Shown here piece after piece: positions 18,188-26,079 of a DNA stretch of 36,619 nucleotides. How positions within the stretch are numbered: the first letter of the stretch is position 1; each line of letters starts with the position of its first letter. The DNA is from Candidatus Sumerlaeia bacterium. Lineage in GTDB: Bacteria; Sumerlaeota; Sumerlaeia; SLMS01. The translations under genes and the position numbers were made by a program. Under the pieces are notes generated by a model. It saw only the letters and a program-made list of their open reading frames with translations. It did no database searches and had not been told where the DNA came from. Location: positions 1 through 36,619 of the forward strand of contig JAFIGB010000090.1 in NCBI GenBank assembly GCA_020831705.1. The letters run 5' to 3'.

Positions 18188-20647
18188 CTACCATCGCGTG
18201 GCGGACACGGTCCATCCTCCCCGGCGATGTATATCCACCCGGATGGTCCCATCGAGATCGGTGCGGCGAACTTCCGCGCCAACGGCGTCCAATCGGTCCA
18301 GAACCTCCTGATGCGGATGCCCGTAGGTATTGTTCCTCCCACAACTGATAAGTGCCAGGCTGGGTTGCACGTGTTCCAGAAAGAGCATGGTGGAGGATCC
18401 CCGCGATCCATGATGGGCCGCCAGGGCGATGTCACTTCGAAGGGCCTCCCCGTATTCGTCGACCATGTCGCGCTCGGCAGCGGACTCCGCATCCCCGGTC
18501 AGCAGGATCGTGGTGCCTCCGAAGGTTGTCTGTACAACGATGGAGGCGTCGTTTCTTGACAAGTCCCCCTCAATGAAGGGACCGGTGGGATGAAGAACGT
18601 CGAAGACGAGGCTGTTCCCGAGGGGAATGCGGGCGCCACGCCGTATGGTTGCCACCGGTTGATCCAACTGGGCGACAACATCACCGAGGGACTCAAAGAT
18701 ACGGGTTCCCGCAAGCCCTCCGTTCACAAGTAATTTATGCGTGGGTATTTCCCGCAGGACCGAGGGGAGCCCCGCGATGTGGTCCGCATCAGCGTGGGTG
18801 GCGATCACCCAGTCCAACTCCTTCACCCCCCGCGAGCGCAACATGTCGGGCAGCAGCCACGACGTTCCCGCCGGGCCGCCGTCTATCAGGGCGAATCTTC
18901 CATCGGGGGAGCGCACCAGAATGGCGTCGCCCTGGCCGACATCGAGAACCCAGATTCGCATCGATCCCGGAAGTTGGCCCCAAAGGGGAATCCAGATAAA
19001 GACCAACAGCAATACCAGCCCCCCCGGCATGAAGGCCCACGCCGACCGCCGTGGCTGGCTGAAATGATGATGGCGGTTCCATTCGGAGAACCAGACCGTC
19101 CCATAAAAGAGGAAAACAAGAAACAGGGGCCATGGTGGCGTGGAAAGGGCCGCGAAGGGAAGGCCCGCCAGGACATCCGCTCCCCACGCCAGAAGCTCCA
19201 GGGGAGCGACGAGGACCTTCATCGCCGCGGTTGCTCCCCATGGAAAAGCAAGGCCGAGAAGGAAGAGGAGGAACGTCGCCTTGATGCAAATGGCCGCGAG
19301 GGAAAGGAGAAAAAGATTCGCAATGGGGGCGACGAGGGAGACCTCGCCAAAGCGTCCCGCAAGGACGGGTGACAGCAGCAATTGAATCACGGCACTGATG
19401 GCCAAAATCTGGGTGGAGCGAATGACAATCTCCCCCCGCCACCCCCAACCAACACGTTTCCCCAGCGACTTGCGCAATTCGTTGAGCCAGGGAGCGGAAA
19501 GAAAGATGGCCACCATGCAAAGGAAGGTCATCTGAAAGTCGACCTGCCAAAGGGAACGGGGCCAAAGAAGGAGCAACCCCATGCCCGCCGCACCAAGGGC
19601 TCCGAGGGGATCCAGGGGGCGGCGCAAGACCTCGCGAAAGTCGAAAAGAAACAAGAGAAGGGCCGCCCGCAGGACGCTCGCCTTCCAACCCACAAGGGTG
19701 GCGAACATGATTAAAAACAGGGACAGCAATATAAGACGCCACCAAACCGGCACCCCCATCAACCGCATTGCGCCAAGAAACAACCCACCCACAAGGGCCG
19801 TGTGTATTCCGGAAACGGCAAAGATATGCATCAAGCCCGCCCGGCGAAATGACACGCGCTGATCGGCGGTCAGGTTGCCCGTCCTCCCAAGGGTCATTGC
19901 GGACAACAAGCCGGCCTGTTGATTTGGAAGTGCGAAGAACATCCAGGCCTCGGCCCTGTTACCCAGATTCCAGGAAAACCGGGCGAGGCGACCGGGCGAC
20001 AGAACGGAATGGTCCTTCGCCATCGATTGTATATCCCGCGCACGAAGCAGCAGTACCGCACCACGGTCGGAATACCACCCCCACTGCTCGCTCCCGATGC
20101 CACCCCGCGGGAGCTCCAGCACCTCCCCCACCGCCCGGATTTCATCGCCGGGAATCAGGGGTCGCAACTCCCTGTCATGGGTTGCATCCCCGGCAACACG
20201 CACGATCACCGGAGCGGGAATCGTTGCCGTCATGCCCCGTGTATCCAATTGGGATCCGGCTGCGAGGGTGAACGTCCAGTGGGTCGCCGACCGGGCAGGC
20301 ATGCGCGCGAGGGTTCCGCGGATCTCCCCGAGAGGAGTCCCCCCGTCAGCGAGATAAGTCACGATCCCCGCAGCGACACCATCACGGGCAATCAGGCGGG
20401 AAGTTTGCCACCCACCAACCGCAGCTACAAGAACACAAAAGACCATCGGGAAGATGGGGGAACGGACCCTGAACAGGAGCATCAATGCCGTGGAAAGGGC
20501 AATCAGCGCGAGCCATACAACCTCGGGCACGCCGAGGGTTTTTGACATCAGATGCCCGGCAACAAGGGCCAACAACCCCACCATCCCCGGCCTTGCCAGG
20601 GAGACATGCACGGCTTTCACATCCAATGACTTCCTCTGCTCGCTCAT
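18188..20647 (-). CDS. comEC: ComEC/Rec2-family DNA internalization protein
   Basis: A polytopic inner-membrane protein of 819 residues that forms the channel for single-stranded DNA entry in natural transformation. An N-terminal DUF4131-like OB region (about 30-205) follows two membrane helices. The Competence domain (about 230-520) carries RVSFRRAGLMHIFAVSGIHT, with the family SGIHT-type motif, and many hydrophobic helices. The C-terminal metallo-beta-lactamase-like domain (about 570-819) shows VGQGDAILVRSPDGR, LIDGGP, the metal motif THADADHIAGLP and AAHHGSRGSS. All three hallmarks of full-length ComEC are present. It is transcribed alone, with a 330-bp gap upstream. Together with the PilU-like ATPase nearby it suggests, but does not prove, natural competence. 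Confidence 0.96.
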   Translation of the reverse strand: MSEQRKSLDVKAVHVSLARPGMVGLLALVAGHLMSKTLGVPEVVWLALIALSTALMLLFRVRSPIFPMVFCVLVAAVGGWQTSRLIARDGVAAGIVTYLADGGTPLGEIRGTLARMPARSATHWTFTLAAGSQLDTRGMTATIPAPVIVRVAGDATHDRELRPLIPGDEIRAVGEVLELPRGGIGSEQWGWYSDRGAVLLLRARDIQSMAKDHSVLSPGRLARFSWNLGNRAEAWMFFALPNQQAGLLSAMTLGRTGNLTADQRVSFRRAGLMHIFAVSGIHTALVGGLFLGAMRLMGVPVWWRLILLSLFLIMFATLVGWKASVLRAALLLFLFDFREVLRRPLDPLGALGAAGMGLLLLWPRSLWQVDFQMTFLCMVAIFLSAPWLNELRKSLGKRVGWGWRGEIVIRSTQILAISAVIQLLLSPVLAGRFGEVSLVAPIANLFLLSLAAICIKATFLLFLLGLAFPWGATAAMKVLVAPLELLAWGADVLAGLPFAALSTPPWPLFLVFLFYGTVWFSEWNRHHHFSQPRRSAWAFMPGGLVLLLVFIWIPLWGQLPGSMRIWVLDVGQGDAILVRSPDGRFALIDGGPAGTSWLLPDMLRSRGVKELDWVIATHADADHIAGLPSVLREIPTHKLLVNGGLAGTRIFESLGDVVAQLDQPVATIRRGARIPLGNSLVFDVLHPTGPFIEGDLSRNDASIVVQTTFGGTTILLTGDAESAAERDMVDEYGEALRSDIALAAHHGSRGSSTMLFLEHVQPSLALISCGRNNTYGHPHQEVLDRLDAVGAEVRRTDLDGTIRVDIHRRGGWTVSATRW

Positions 20648-20905
20648 GAAGCACCCAAGAAATCAACTTTGCTTCGTTCATGTTCGACCAGTTCCATGGG
20701 ATGCTCAAGGGGAGAAGTGCCTCCCCGAATTTCAATGATCACTGAGACCGCTTTACCATCAGGAAGTGATGGCGAACGCCTTGTGCATGAATTACGATAA
20801 TGATGAGTGAATTGCGGGGGATCCTGAAATCCACAGGGAACATTCCGGGAGGATGGTCCGCCGGGGAATATTCCAAATCACCGGGACCGATTCGTGATTC
20901 TTCAA

Positions 20906-20914
20906 TGGTATATT
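20906..20914 (+). promoter_or_regulatory. Candidate extended -10 promoter for the TM2/DUF2752 genes
   Basis: The 330-bp gap 20648-20977 between comEC and the gene at 20978 holds no convincing gene. TGGTATATT matches the TGn plus TATAAT extended -10 pattern, but no good -35 is present. It would give a leader of about 57 nt. The leader contains a T-run and ends with a consensus ribosome-binding site. ATGGTAT at 20905-20911 is repeated inverted as ATACCAT at 20955-20961, just before that site. A 6-bp hairpin (GGGGAG-6-CTCCCC, 20709-20726) lies nearer to comEC. Confidence 0.3.
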
Positions 20915-20963
20915 GCCCCTGAACAACCTTCGAGTGTTAACTTTTTTTGTAGTAATACCATAT

Positions 20964-20969
20964 AAGGAG
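20964..20969 (+). promoter_or_regulatory. Consensus ribosome-binding site AAGGAG
   Basis: AAGGAG stands 8 bases before the ATG at 20978. It is one of only a few consensus Shine-Dalgarno sequences in the window (others precede recN at 28568-28572 and korA at 30487-30492) and fixes the start of the 162-residue protein. Confidence 0.75.
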
Positions 20970-20977
20970 CCGGGAAA

Positions 20978-21466
20978 ATGAAAGGTCAGGTTATGGATTT
21001 CTCAACAGTGGCCCAGTCGGGCATCATTTCCGGCGAAGATGGGAAGCAGTACTCCTTCCTTGTGGCGGAATGGAAGGGCGCCCAGCCTCCCACCCAGGGA
21101 CAAAGCGTGGATTTCAATGCAAGCGAAGGCAATGCGGCCGGCATTTACTTTTCCGCCTCCCCCGGACCGAACCCTACCTCCACCACACCTGGCGGCGATG
21201 GTGGAGACCGCGTGGTGTCGTCAAGTACACCCAAGGACCCCATCCTGATGGCTGTCCTGAGTGGATGCTGTATTGCCGGGTTGGGGCAGATGCTTCTTGG
21301 CCAGCTTGGCAAGGGCTTCGCCTTCCTTGGCGCTGCCATCGTCCTTGGTGTGCTTACCGGGGGATTGAGCTTTCTTGCCACCGGCCCGGCATTCGCCATT
21401 GATGCCTACCTCATCGCCAAGAAGTTGAAAGAAGGAAAGTCAGTCGGCAAGTGGGAGTGCTTCTGA
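20978..21466 (+). CDS. Membrane protein with N-terminal cold-shock-like segment and TM2-like domain
   Basis: A 162-residue protein in two parts. The N-terminus (about 1-52, with GIISGEDGKQYSFLVAEWKG and GQSVDFNASEGNAAGIYF) follows the pattern of small cold-shock/OB-type domains seen at the front of some bacterial membrane proteins. A Pro/Thr/Gly-rich linker (about 53-83) leads to a TM2-type membrane domain with GLGQMLLGQLGKG, two to three hydrophobic segments and the typical ending IDAYLIAKKLKEGKSVGKWE. Such proteins have no defined biochemical role. The DUF2752 gene starts 16 bp before this one ends, so coupling is likely. Confidence 0.85.
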   Translation: MKGQVMDFSTVAQSGIISGEDGKQYSFLVAEWKGAQPPTQGQSVDFNASEGNAAGIYFSASPGPNPTSTTPGGDGGDRVVSSSTPKDPILMAVLSGCCIAGLGQMLLGQLGKGFAFLGAAIVLGVLTGGLSFLATGPAFAIDAYLIAKKLKEGKSVGKWECF

Positions 21467-21873
21467 GGTTTCGCGAGACATTCACCAGGGTCTTCACCTC
21501 CCCAACCACCGAGTTGGTCGTGATTATTCTGGTGCTCGCCTTCTTCGCCTTTTCCAGGAATTTGGTGGATCTGCCCCTTTGTCCCAGCGCTTTTCTCGTG
21601 GATAAGCCATGCCCCCTTTGCGGCACGACAAGGTCCGTCGCTTCGATCTTCAACGGCAATTTCCTCAGCGCCTGGTCCCTCAATCCCATCGGGTATCTGG
21701 TTGTGTTCCTCCTGGTGAGGCGGGTGATTGTCCTTTGTTTCACGGATTATTCCTTCACGCGTCACCTGGAAGGGAAGATCATCAACACCGCTCTGCTGGT
21801 GTTTTTTTTCCTCTTTCTTGCCGTGAGAACGGTCCATCTCCTTCTCGACCATTGGATTTTTGTCCCGGTGTGA
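21451..21873 (+). CDS. DUF2752 membrane protein
   Basis: A 140-residue protein with about three membrane helices and the DUF2752 signature CPLCGTTRSVASIFNGNFLSA followed by SLNPIGYLVV. The CxxCGxTR pattern is the family's most conserved feature; its role is unknown. The GTG start at 21451 overlaps the previous gene by 16 bp, and I see no better downstream start before the first helix (about 20-38). TM2-domain and DUF2752 genes are often neighbours, so the pair is probably a functional unit. It is followed by 133 bp without a gene before the PilU-like ATPase; that gap contains only GC-rich sequence with a short inverted repeat (GGCCC...GGGCC near 21973). Confidence 0.88.
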   Translation: MGVLLRFRETFTRVFTSPTTELVVIILVLAFFAFSRNLVDLPLCPSAFLVDKPCPLCGTTRSVASIFNGNFLSAWSLNPIGYLVVFLLVRRVIVLCFTDYSFTRHLEGKIINTALLVFFFLFLAVRTVHLLLDHWIFVPV

Positions 21874-22006
21874 GCTTCACGCTTGCCGGGCACCCAAACC
21901 CGGATCACCCACCAATCCTCATAAACATTGCGTTCACGGCGTTGGTCGCCAATGATCGCGGTGACACTAATGTGGCCCCCAGGGTGGGCCGGGCAGGCAA
22001 TCGCAG

Positions 22007-23536
22007 ATGGAAAAACCTAAGGTTCCCCTTGATGAAATCTTGAAGGAAGCAGCCGAGGTGCAGGCTTCCGATGTCTATCTGGTCACCGGAGCCGTCCCGT
22101 GCATGAACTGCGAAGGGGTGTATCTCCCGCTTGACGTCATGAAAGGGGCGCGAATTTCCCCCGAGGAGATGAAGGCATACGCACGGGAGGTCATGACGGA
22201 TAAGCAATGGGGTCAATTTGAGGAAGAAATGGAGATGAACCTGGCCTACATGGCCGAGGGCGCCGGGCGCTTTCGTGTTAACGCCTACGTTCAGCGTGGT
22301 TCGATCGGGATGGTACTTCGCCGAGTGGTGATGGACATACCGACCATGCGCGAGTTGAGTATGCCCCTTGCCATGCGCGATGTGGCCCTTGCCGACCGGG
22401 GAATCGTTCTGGTCACCGGATCCACGGGAAGTGGCAAGTCAACCTCCCTTGCCTCGCTGATTGATTACCGCAACCACATCCGCAGCGGCCACATTATCAC
22501 CATCGAGGACCCGGTGGAATTTGTCTATCGCCATCGCCGCTCGATTGTCACCCAGCGCGAGGTCGGCATCGACACCCAAAGTTTCCATTCCGCGCTCAAG
22601 AACACCCTGCGTCAGGCACCCCAGGTGATCTGTATTGGGGAGATTCGCGACGCCGACACCGTCCAGTTTGCCCTCCATGCATCGGAGACCGGGCACCTCG
22701 TATTTGCCACCCTCCATGCGACAAACTCAACGCTCGCCCTCGAACGCATCCTCCACTTTTACCCGGGCGAAATGAAGGAGCAGGTGTTGGCGCAATTGTC
22801 CCTCAACATGACCGCCATCCTTTCCCAGCGTCTCATTCCGAGAATTGATGGCGGGCGGGTTGCCGCCCACGAGGTGATGATCAGCACACCGCGCATTCGT
22901 GACCTCATCGAACGGGGTGAACTCCATGAGATCCGGGTATCCCTTTCGGCGGAAAACCAATACGGCCTGCAGACCTTCGACAAGTCCCTCTACGGTCTGG
23001 TGAAGCGGGGACTGATCACCGAGGAGGACGCCATGCAATGCGCCGAATCCGCCAACGATCTTCAATTGAAATTCAAGGGCATCGGAGTCACACCGGGTTC
23101 CTCGTGGGATGATGTAACCGACCCATGGGATGACATTGAGGGTGATTACGATCCCCCGGTGGGCAGCATCTTTTCCCATCGGCGGAATGACCCCTCGATG
23201 ACTTCCTACAACAACGAGTCGGCGCCCCCCCTTCCCACAACCAGCCAGAACATGGTGCCCAAGCCGCGCCAGCCACGCGTTCCCCCCCAGGAACCGGAAT
23301 CGAGGGAGCCACATTCCCCGTTGGAACCGGACCCCATCTCGGAGCCAACGCCGCAAATTACAAAGCGACCTGCACCACCACCACCGCCGCCGCCGCTCCA
23401 AATTTCTCGGCCGATGCCGGGTTCGCCGCCTCCCCCGCAGCGCCCCGGAGTCCCCCCCCAACCGCAACGATTCAAGGTATTTCAAAAACCGCCACCGGGA
23501 GCCGTTCCCGAGGTCAGGCCAAAGGACGACCAGTAA
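22007..23536 (+). CDS. Type IV pilus retraction ATPase, PilT/PilU family (PilU-like), with proline-rich tail
   Basis: Cytoplasmic hexameric ATPase that drives type IV pilus retraction. The N-terminal PAS-like domain (about 1-110) has ASDVYLVTGAVPCMNCEG and GAGRFRVNAYVQRGSIGMVL. The core has Walker A GSTGSGKST (about 138-146), the Asp box TIEDPVEFVYRHR, Walker B VICIGEIRDADT and the His box HASETGHLVFATLHATN. The ending YGLQTFDKSLYGLVKRGLIT followed by AESANDLQLKFKGI resembles PilU more than PilT. Unusually, about 130 residues follow (about 365-509). They are acidic at first, then strongly Pro-rich (a PPPPPPPPLQ run near 462), look disordered, and are absent from standard PilT/PilU of about 350-380 residues. 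No other pil gene is adjacent. Confidence 0.94.
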   Translation: MEKPKVPLDEILKEAAEVQASDVYLVTGAVPCMNCEGVYLPLDVMKGARISPEEMKAYAREVMTDKQWGQFEEEMEMNLAYMAEGAGRFRVNAYVQRGSIGMVLRRVVMDIPTMRELSMPLAMRDVALADRGIVLVTGSTGSGKSTSLASLIDYRNHIRSGHIITIEDPVEFVYRHRRSIVTQREVGIDTQSFHSALKNTLRQAPQVICIGEIRDADTVQFALHASETGHLVFATLHATNSTLALERILHFYPGEMKEQVLAQLSLNMTAILSQRLIPRIDGGRVAAHEVMISTPRIRDLIERGELHEIRVSLSAENQYGLQTFDKSLYGLVKRGLITEEDAMQCAESANDLQLKFKGIGVTPGSSWDDVTDPWDDIEGDYDPPVGSIFSHRRNDPSMTSYNNESAPPLPTTSQNMVPKPRQPRVPPQEPESREPHSPLEPDPISEPTPQITKRPAPPPPPPPLQISRPMPGSPPPPQRPGVPPQPQRFKVFQKPPPGAVPEVRPKDDQ

Positions 23537-23558
23537 GATTCCCACCCAACTGATTGGT

Positions 23559-23578
23559 GTGGAGTAAACCCACTCCAC
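23559..23578. repeat. Perfect 7-bp hairpin between the PilU-like and GT4 genes
   Basis: GTGGAGT, a 6-base loop, ACTCCAC. It begins 22 bp after the PilU-like stop and ends 20 bp before the GT4 start. No U-run follows, so it is not a classical terminator. It could stabilise the upstream mRNA or modulate translation of the glycosyltransferase. Confidence 0.4.
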
Positions 23579-23598
23579 GAAAACAGCGACACGACCCC

Positions 23599-24816
23599 AT
23601 GCGCATCCTCCTGCTACTGGACACATTCGAGGATCATCTTTCCGGGAAAATGCTTCACCTGCTTTGTCAGCGGTGGGCGCCGATTCGCGAGCTTCGCCTT
23701 TCCGTTCTCTCGCTTGGACCGGATGGTCCCCTGCGGGAGCGGTTCCGGGCGCTGGGCGTGCGCACGGCCATGGTGGATGCATCGGGACCGGTGGCCATCC
23801 GCAGGGAGGGAAAAAAGGAGCTGTTCAGCAAGCTCCGGCCGGATCTCCTTCACTCCCATTGTTCCTGGCCCGCCATGGGCGCCCGTCTTTACCATTCCGG
23901 GAATCAGTGGGTTCCGTACATCGAAAGCGTCCATGATCTCCAACCACCGCCTCGTGACATGATGAACAAGGTGGTTCAATTCGGGCTTGAGCGCCACACC
24001 CGGAAATACATCTCCGCCGTGACCGCCTCCTGCAGGCACGTCCGCACCCACCTTAAAAATGCCGGGATTGAGCCGGGGAAGATCAAGCTCATCCCCATGG
24101 GCGTGGACGGGGTCCAGTGCTTCCCCCTTTCCCCACAAAGCCTTTCCCGATATAGAAAACTATTCGGCGTTCACGATGACGAGCCGCTGGTGGTGACTGC
24201 CGGGCAGATTGAGAAGGGTCACCTGAGCCTGCTGGATGCCTGGCCCGCGGTGCGTGAAAAGGTTCCCGACGCAAGGCTGTTTTTCATCGGCGATGGACCC
24301 GCGCGGGAGGAATTGGAGGCACGATTGCGGGAATACAACCACGACAATTCCCTACGGAAGATCGGGCCACTGGACGAGATCGGCCCGAAGGTTTACGGCG
24401 CCGCGGACGTGGTGGTCCACCCCGGTGGGGAGAACATCCTTCCCCACGAAATCGCCCAGGCCGGTGCCGCACGGGCCGCCGTCGTGGCGTGGGACCATGG
24501 CGCCAATGTCGAGTATATACGCCACGACGTCACCGGGAAGCTGGTCAGGCCGGGGAACATCGAATCCCTCGCTGGAACCATTGTCGAGCTCCTCAACAAC
24601 CGGGAAAAACGGGAGGAACTTGGCAACGAGGCGCGGGAGTACATCCTGGAGGAGCTGGAGGTCAGCCAGACGGCGCGTCTATACATTGACCTTTGGAGGG
24701 ACCTGGCGCCGGACTCCCTTTGGGACCAGACAAACAATCTCACCGCCGGCGAGGTGGATCCCTTCCCGCTGGAGTTCAACCAGCTGAAGGATCCCCAGCT
24801 TCATCGCGACGGATGA
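23599..24816 (+). CDS. Family 4 glycosyltransferase
   Basis: A 405-residue GT-B fold glycosyltransferase, probably acting on a surface glycan. The start chosen is ATG 23599 (MRILLLLDTF), where the first Rossmann strand begins; an upstream in-frame TTG at 23554 adds an unconserved basic stretch. The N-domain has SGKMLHLLCQR, LRPDLLHSHCSWPAMGARLY and YIESVHD. The C-domain has IPMGVD, VVTAGQIEKGHLSLLDAWP, ARLFFIGDGPAREELEARL, YGAADVVVHPG, then HEIAQAGAARAAVVAWDHGA and LVRPGNIESLAGTIVELL. The usual EX7E segment is replaced by a shorter GENILPHE form. Its last 41 bp overlap the end of the convergent yigZ-like gene. Donor and acceptor unknown. Confidence 0.93.
   Translation: MRILLLLDTFEDHLSGKMLHLLCQRWAPIRELRLSVLSLGPDGPLRERFRALGVRTAMVDASGPVAIRREGKKELFSKLRPDLLHSHCSWPAMGARLYHSGNQWVPYIESVHDLQPPPRDMMNKVVQFGLERHTRKYISAVTASCRHVRTHLKNAGIEPGKIKLIPMGVDGVQCFPLSPQSLSRYRKLFGVHDDEPLVVTAGQIEKGHLSLLDAWPAVREKVPDARLFFIGDGPAREELEARLREYNHDNSLRKIGPLDEIGPKVYGAADVVVHPGGENILPHEIAQAGAARAAVVAWDHGANVEYIRHDVTGKLVRPGNIESLAGTIVELLNNREKREELGNEAREYILEELEVSQTARLYIDLWRDLAPDSLWDQTNNLTAGEVDPFPLEFNQLKDPQLHRDG
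24677..24684 (-). repeat. GTATAGAC motif copy 4
   Basis: In the GT4 gene, read as Arg-Leu-Tyr (CGT CTA TAC), a third phase that uses the otherwise uncommon CTA Leu codon. Flanks are T and G. It lies more than 14 kb from copy 3. Confidence 0.6.
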
Positions 24817-25408
24817 TGGACACCGATCCCGCCGTCAACTCGCGAAGTTGCTCCCCGAAATCACCAAGACCCTCGACCGGGAAAAGGGCGTCCACCGAAA
24901 CCACATCAGAGAAGTCCTCCCCCTCGATGATGGCACCTCCGGTTTCGAGGAGGATCTTCACGCGATCGTAGAAGGTGTAGGGAATGGAAAAGGAAATGGG
25001 GACGCGGTCGACCTTGAGTTCCGTCTCCACGGCGGCGAGGGCAAGGCGGGCTGCCTCGCTATACGCCTGGACGAGTCCCCCCGTCCCGAGTTTCGTCCCG
25101 CCAAAATAACGTGTGACGACAAGTATGGCGTCGCCAATATCAGAACCCCGCAAAACAGCAAGCATGGGAGGGCCGGACGTTCCAGCCGGCTCGCCATCGT
25201 CGCTTGTTCCCTCGATGACCGAGGCCCCATGGCCAACCTTCATGGCATGGACATGGTGGGACGCATCGGGCATTTCCTCGCGGACATGACGAAGCTGCTC
25301 CCGGGCCTCCTCCACCGTCGAGGCCCGGTCAAGCGTTGCTATGAATCTGGAGTTGGATTGACGGTGCTCCACGCGCACACGTCGCCGTGGTACAGGGTAA
25401 CCACTCAT
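24776..25408 (-). CDS. YigZ/IMPACT-family protein (UPF0029)
   Basis: A 210-residue cytoplasmic protein of the YigZ/IMPACT family. The N-terminal UPF0029 domain (about 1-120) has SRFIATLDRASTVEEA, DASHHVHAMKVG, the signature DDGEPAGTSGPPMLAVLRG and ILVVTRYFGGTKLGTGGLVQ. A DUF1949-type ferredoxin-like domain (about 135-200) follows. Eukaryotic IMPACT regulates GCN2; the bacterial role is not established. It lies 48 bp downstream of the Rrf2 gene on the same strand. Its 3' end overlaps the GT4 gene tail-to-tail by 41 bp. Confidence 0.94.
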   Translation of the reverse strand: MSGYPVPRRRVRVEHRQSNSRFIATLDRASTVEEAREQLRHVREEMPDASHHVHAMKVGHGASVIEGTSDDGEPAGTSGPPMLAVLRGSDIGDAILVVTRYFGGTKLGTGGLVQAYSEAARLALAAVETELKVDRVPISFSIPYTFYDRVKILLETGGAIIEGEDFSDVVSVDALFPVEGLGDFGEQLRELTAGSVSIIRRDEAGDPSAG

Positions 25409-25456
25409 GGGGAGGCATTCACATCCGGCAGGCCATGATGACCCGCGAAATGTGGG

Positions 25457-25960
25457 TTACCCCTGGCCACTGAGCTGGCGGGCAATCCGTGTCGCCGGGC
25501 AGGTGACCAGGTCACCGCCTTCACCGGAAAAACCCATCTTGCATTCGAAATTTCCAGGTGCGGGACCGGGGCGGGCCACGAGATCGGCAAGCGTCCAACG
25601 GGTGAGAACGCTGACGACGGCATGGTGGGCCTCCTTCATGGCACGATGGAAGGCGCAAACGGGCTCGCTGTGTTCCACGATCTCATCGCAGTAGTTGCCG
25701 ACAAGTAGGCCCTGGGAGGCCTCCATGATGGAAAGGAGCGTGATCTTTTCCGGGTCACGGGCGAGATTGACGCCGCCTGCGGCGCCCCGTTGGGAGCGCA
25801 GGATGTTCGCCTTCACCAGCTGGCGGGTGATCTTGGCCATGTAAGTGGGCGAAGTTCCCAGATGCTCGGCGATATGCCGGGGCGTGAGGGGTTCGGCGCT
25901 CTTGACCAGGGCCAGATAGATGAGGGCTCGAATTGCGGTTTCAGAGGTTTGTGTAAGCAT
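25457..25960 (-). CDS. Rrf2-family transcriptional regulator with a variant cysteine set
   Basis: A 167-residue winged-helix regulator. The start is taken at the second ATG (25960, MLTQTSETAIRALIYLAL) because GGGGATGG lies at proper spacing before it; an ATG at 25969 is an alternative. The helix-turn-helix region is PRHIAEHLGTSPTYMAKITR followed by the wing RSQRGAAGGVNLARDPEKIT, both canonical for Rrf2/IscR/NsrR. Cysteines from the 25960 start are C91, C102, C140 and C154. IscR and NsrR have three Cys with 5-residue spacing in this region, so a cluster here would need other ligands. Upstream, CTGA...TCAG arms (about 25985-26013) could be an autoregulatory dyad. It lies between the glycosidase lipoprotein and yigZ-like genes, all leftward. 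Confidence 0.93.
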   Translation of the reverse strand: MLTQTSETAIRALIYLALVKSAEPLTPRHIAEHLGTSPTYMAKITRQLVKANILRSQRGAAGGVNLARDPEKITLLSIMEASQGLLVGNYCDEIVEHSEPVCAFHRAMKEAHHAVVSVLTRWTLADLVARPGPAPGNFECKMGFSGEGGDLVTCPATRIARQLSGQG

Positions 25961-26079
25961 GGTTGCCATCCCCGATAATTAAGATACTGAATGTCCCACA
26001 TGGTGCTCAGGTCAAGAGTAATATTCCAAATCGTAAAAAGAAAGTGGAGTTGTGGGGTCCGCCCTCTCTTTTTTATCCC

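Noticed and set aside
23375-23400. CCA/CCG trinucleotide run as a variable tandem repeat or phase-variation tract
   Set aside because: It is short, codes for an in-frame poly-proline run and would not cause frameshifts, so phase variation is not supported.
22727-23782. 351-codon open frame on the minus strand
   Set aside because: Antisense to the PilU-like ATPase and its proline-rich tail; it yields an Arg/Gly/Trp-rich peptide without any fold signature.
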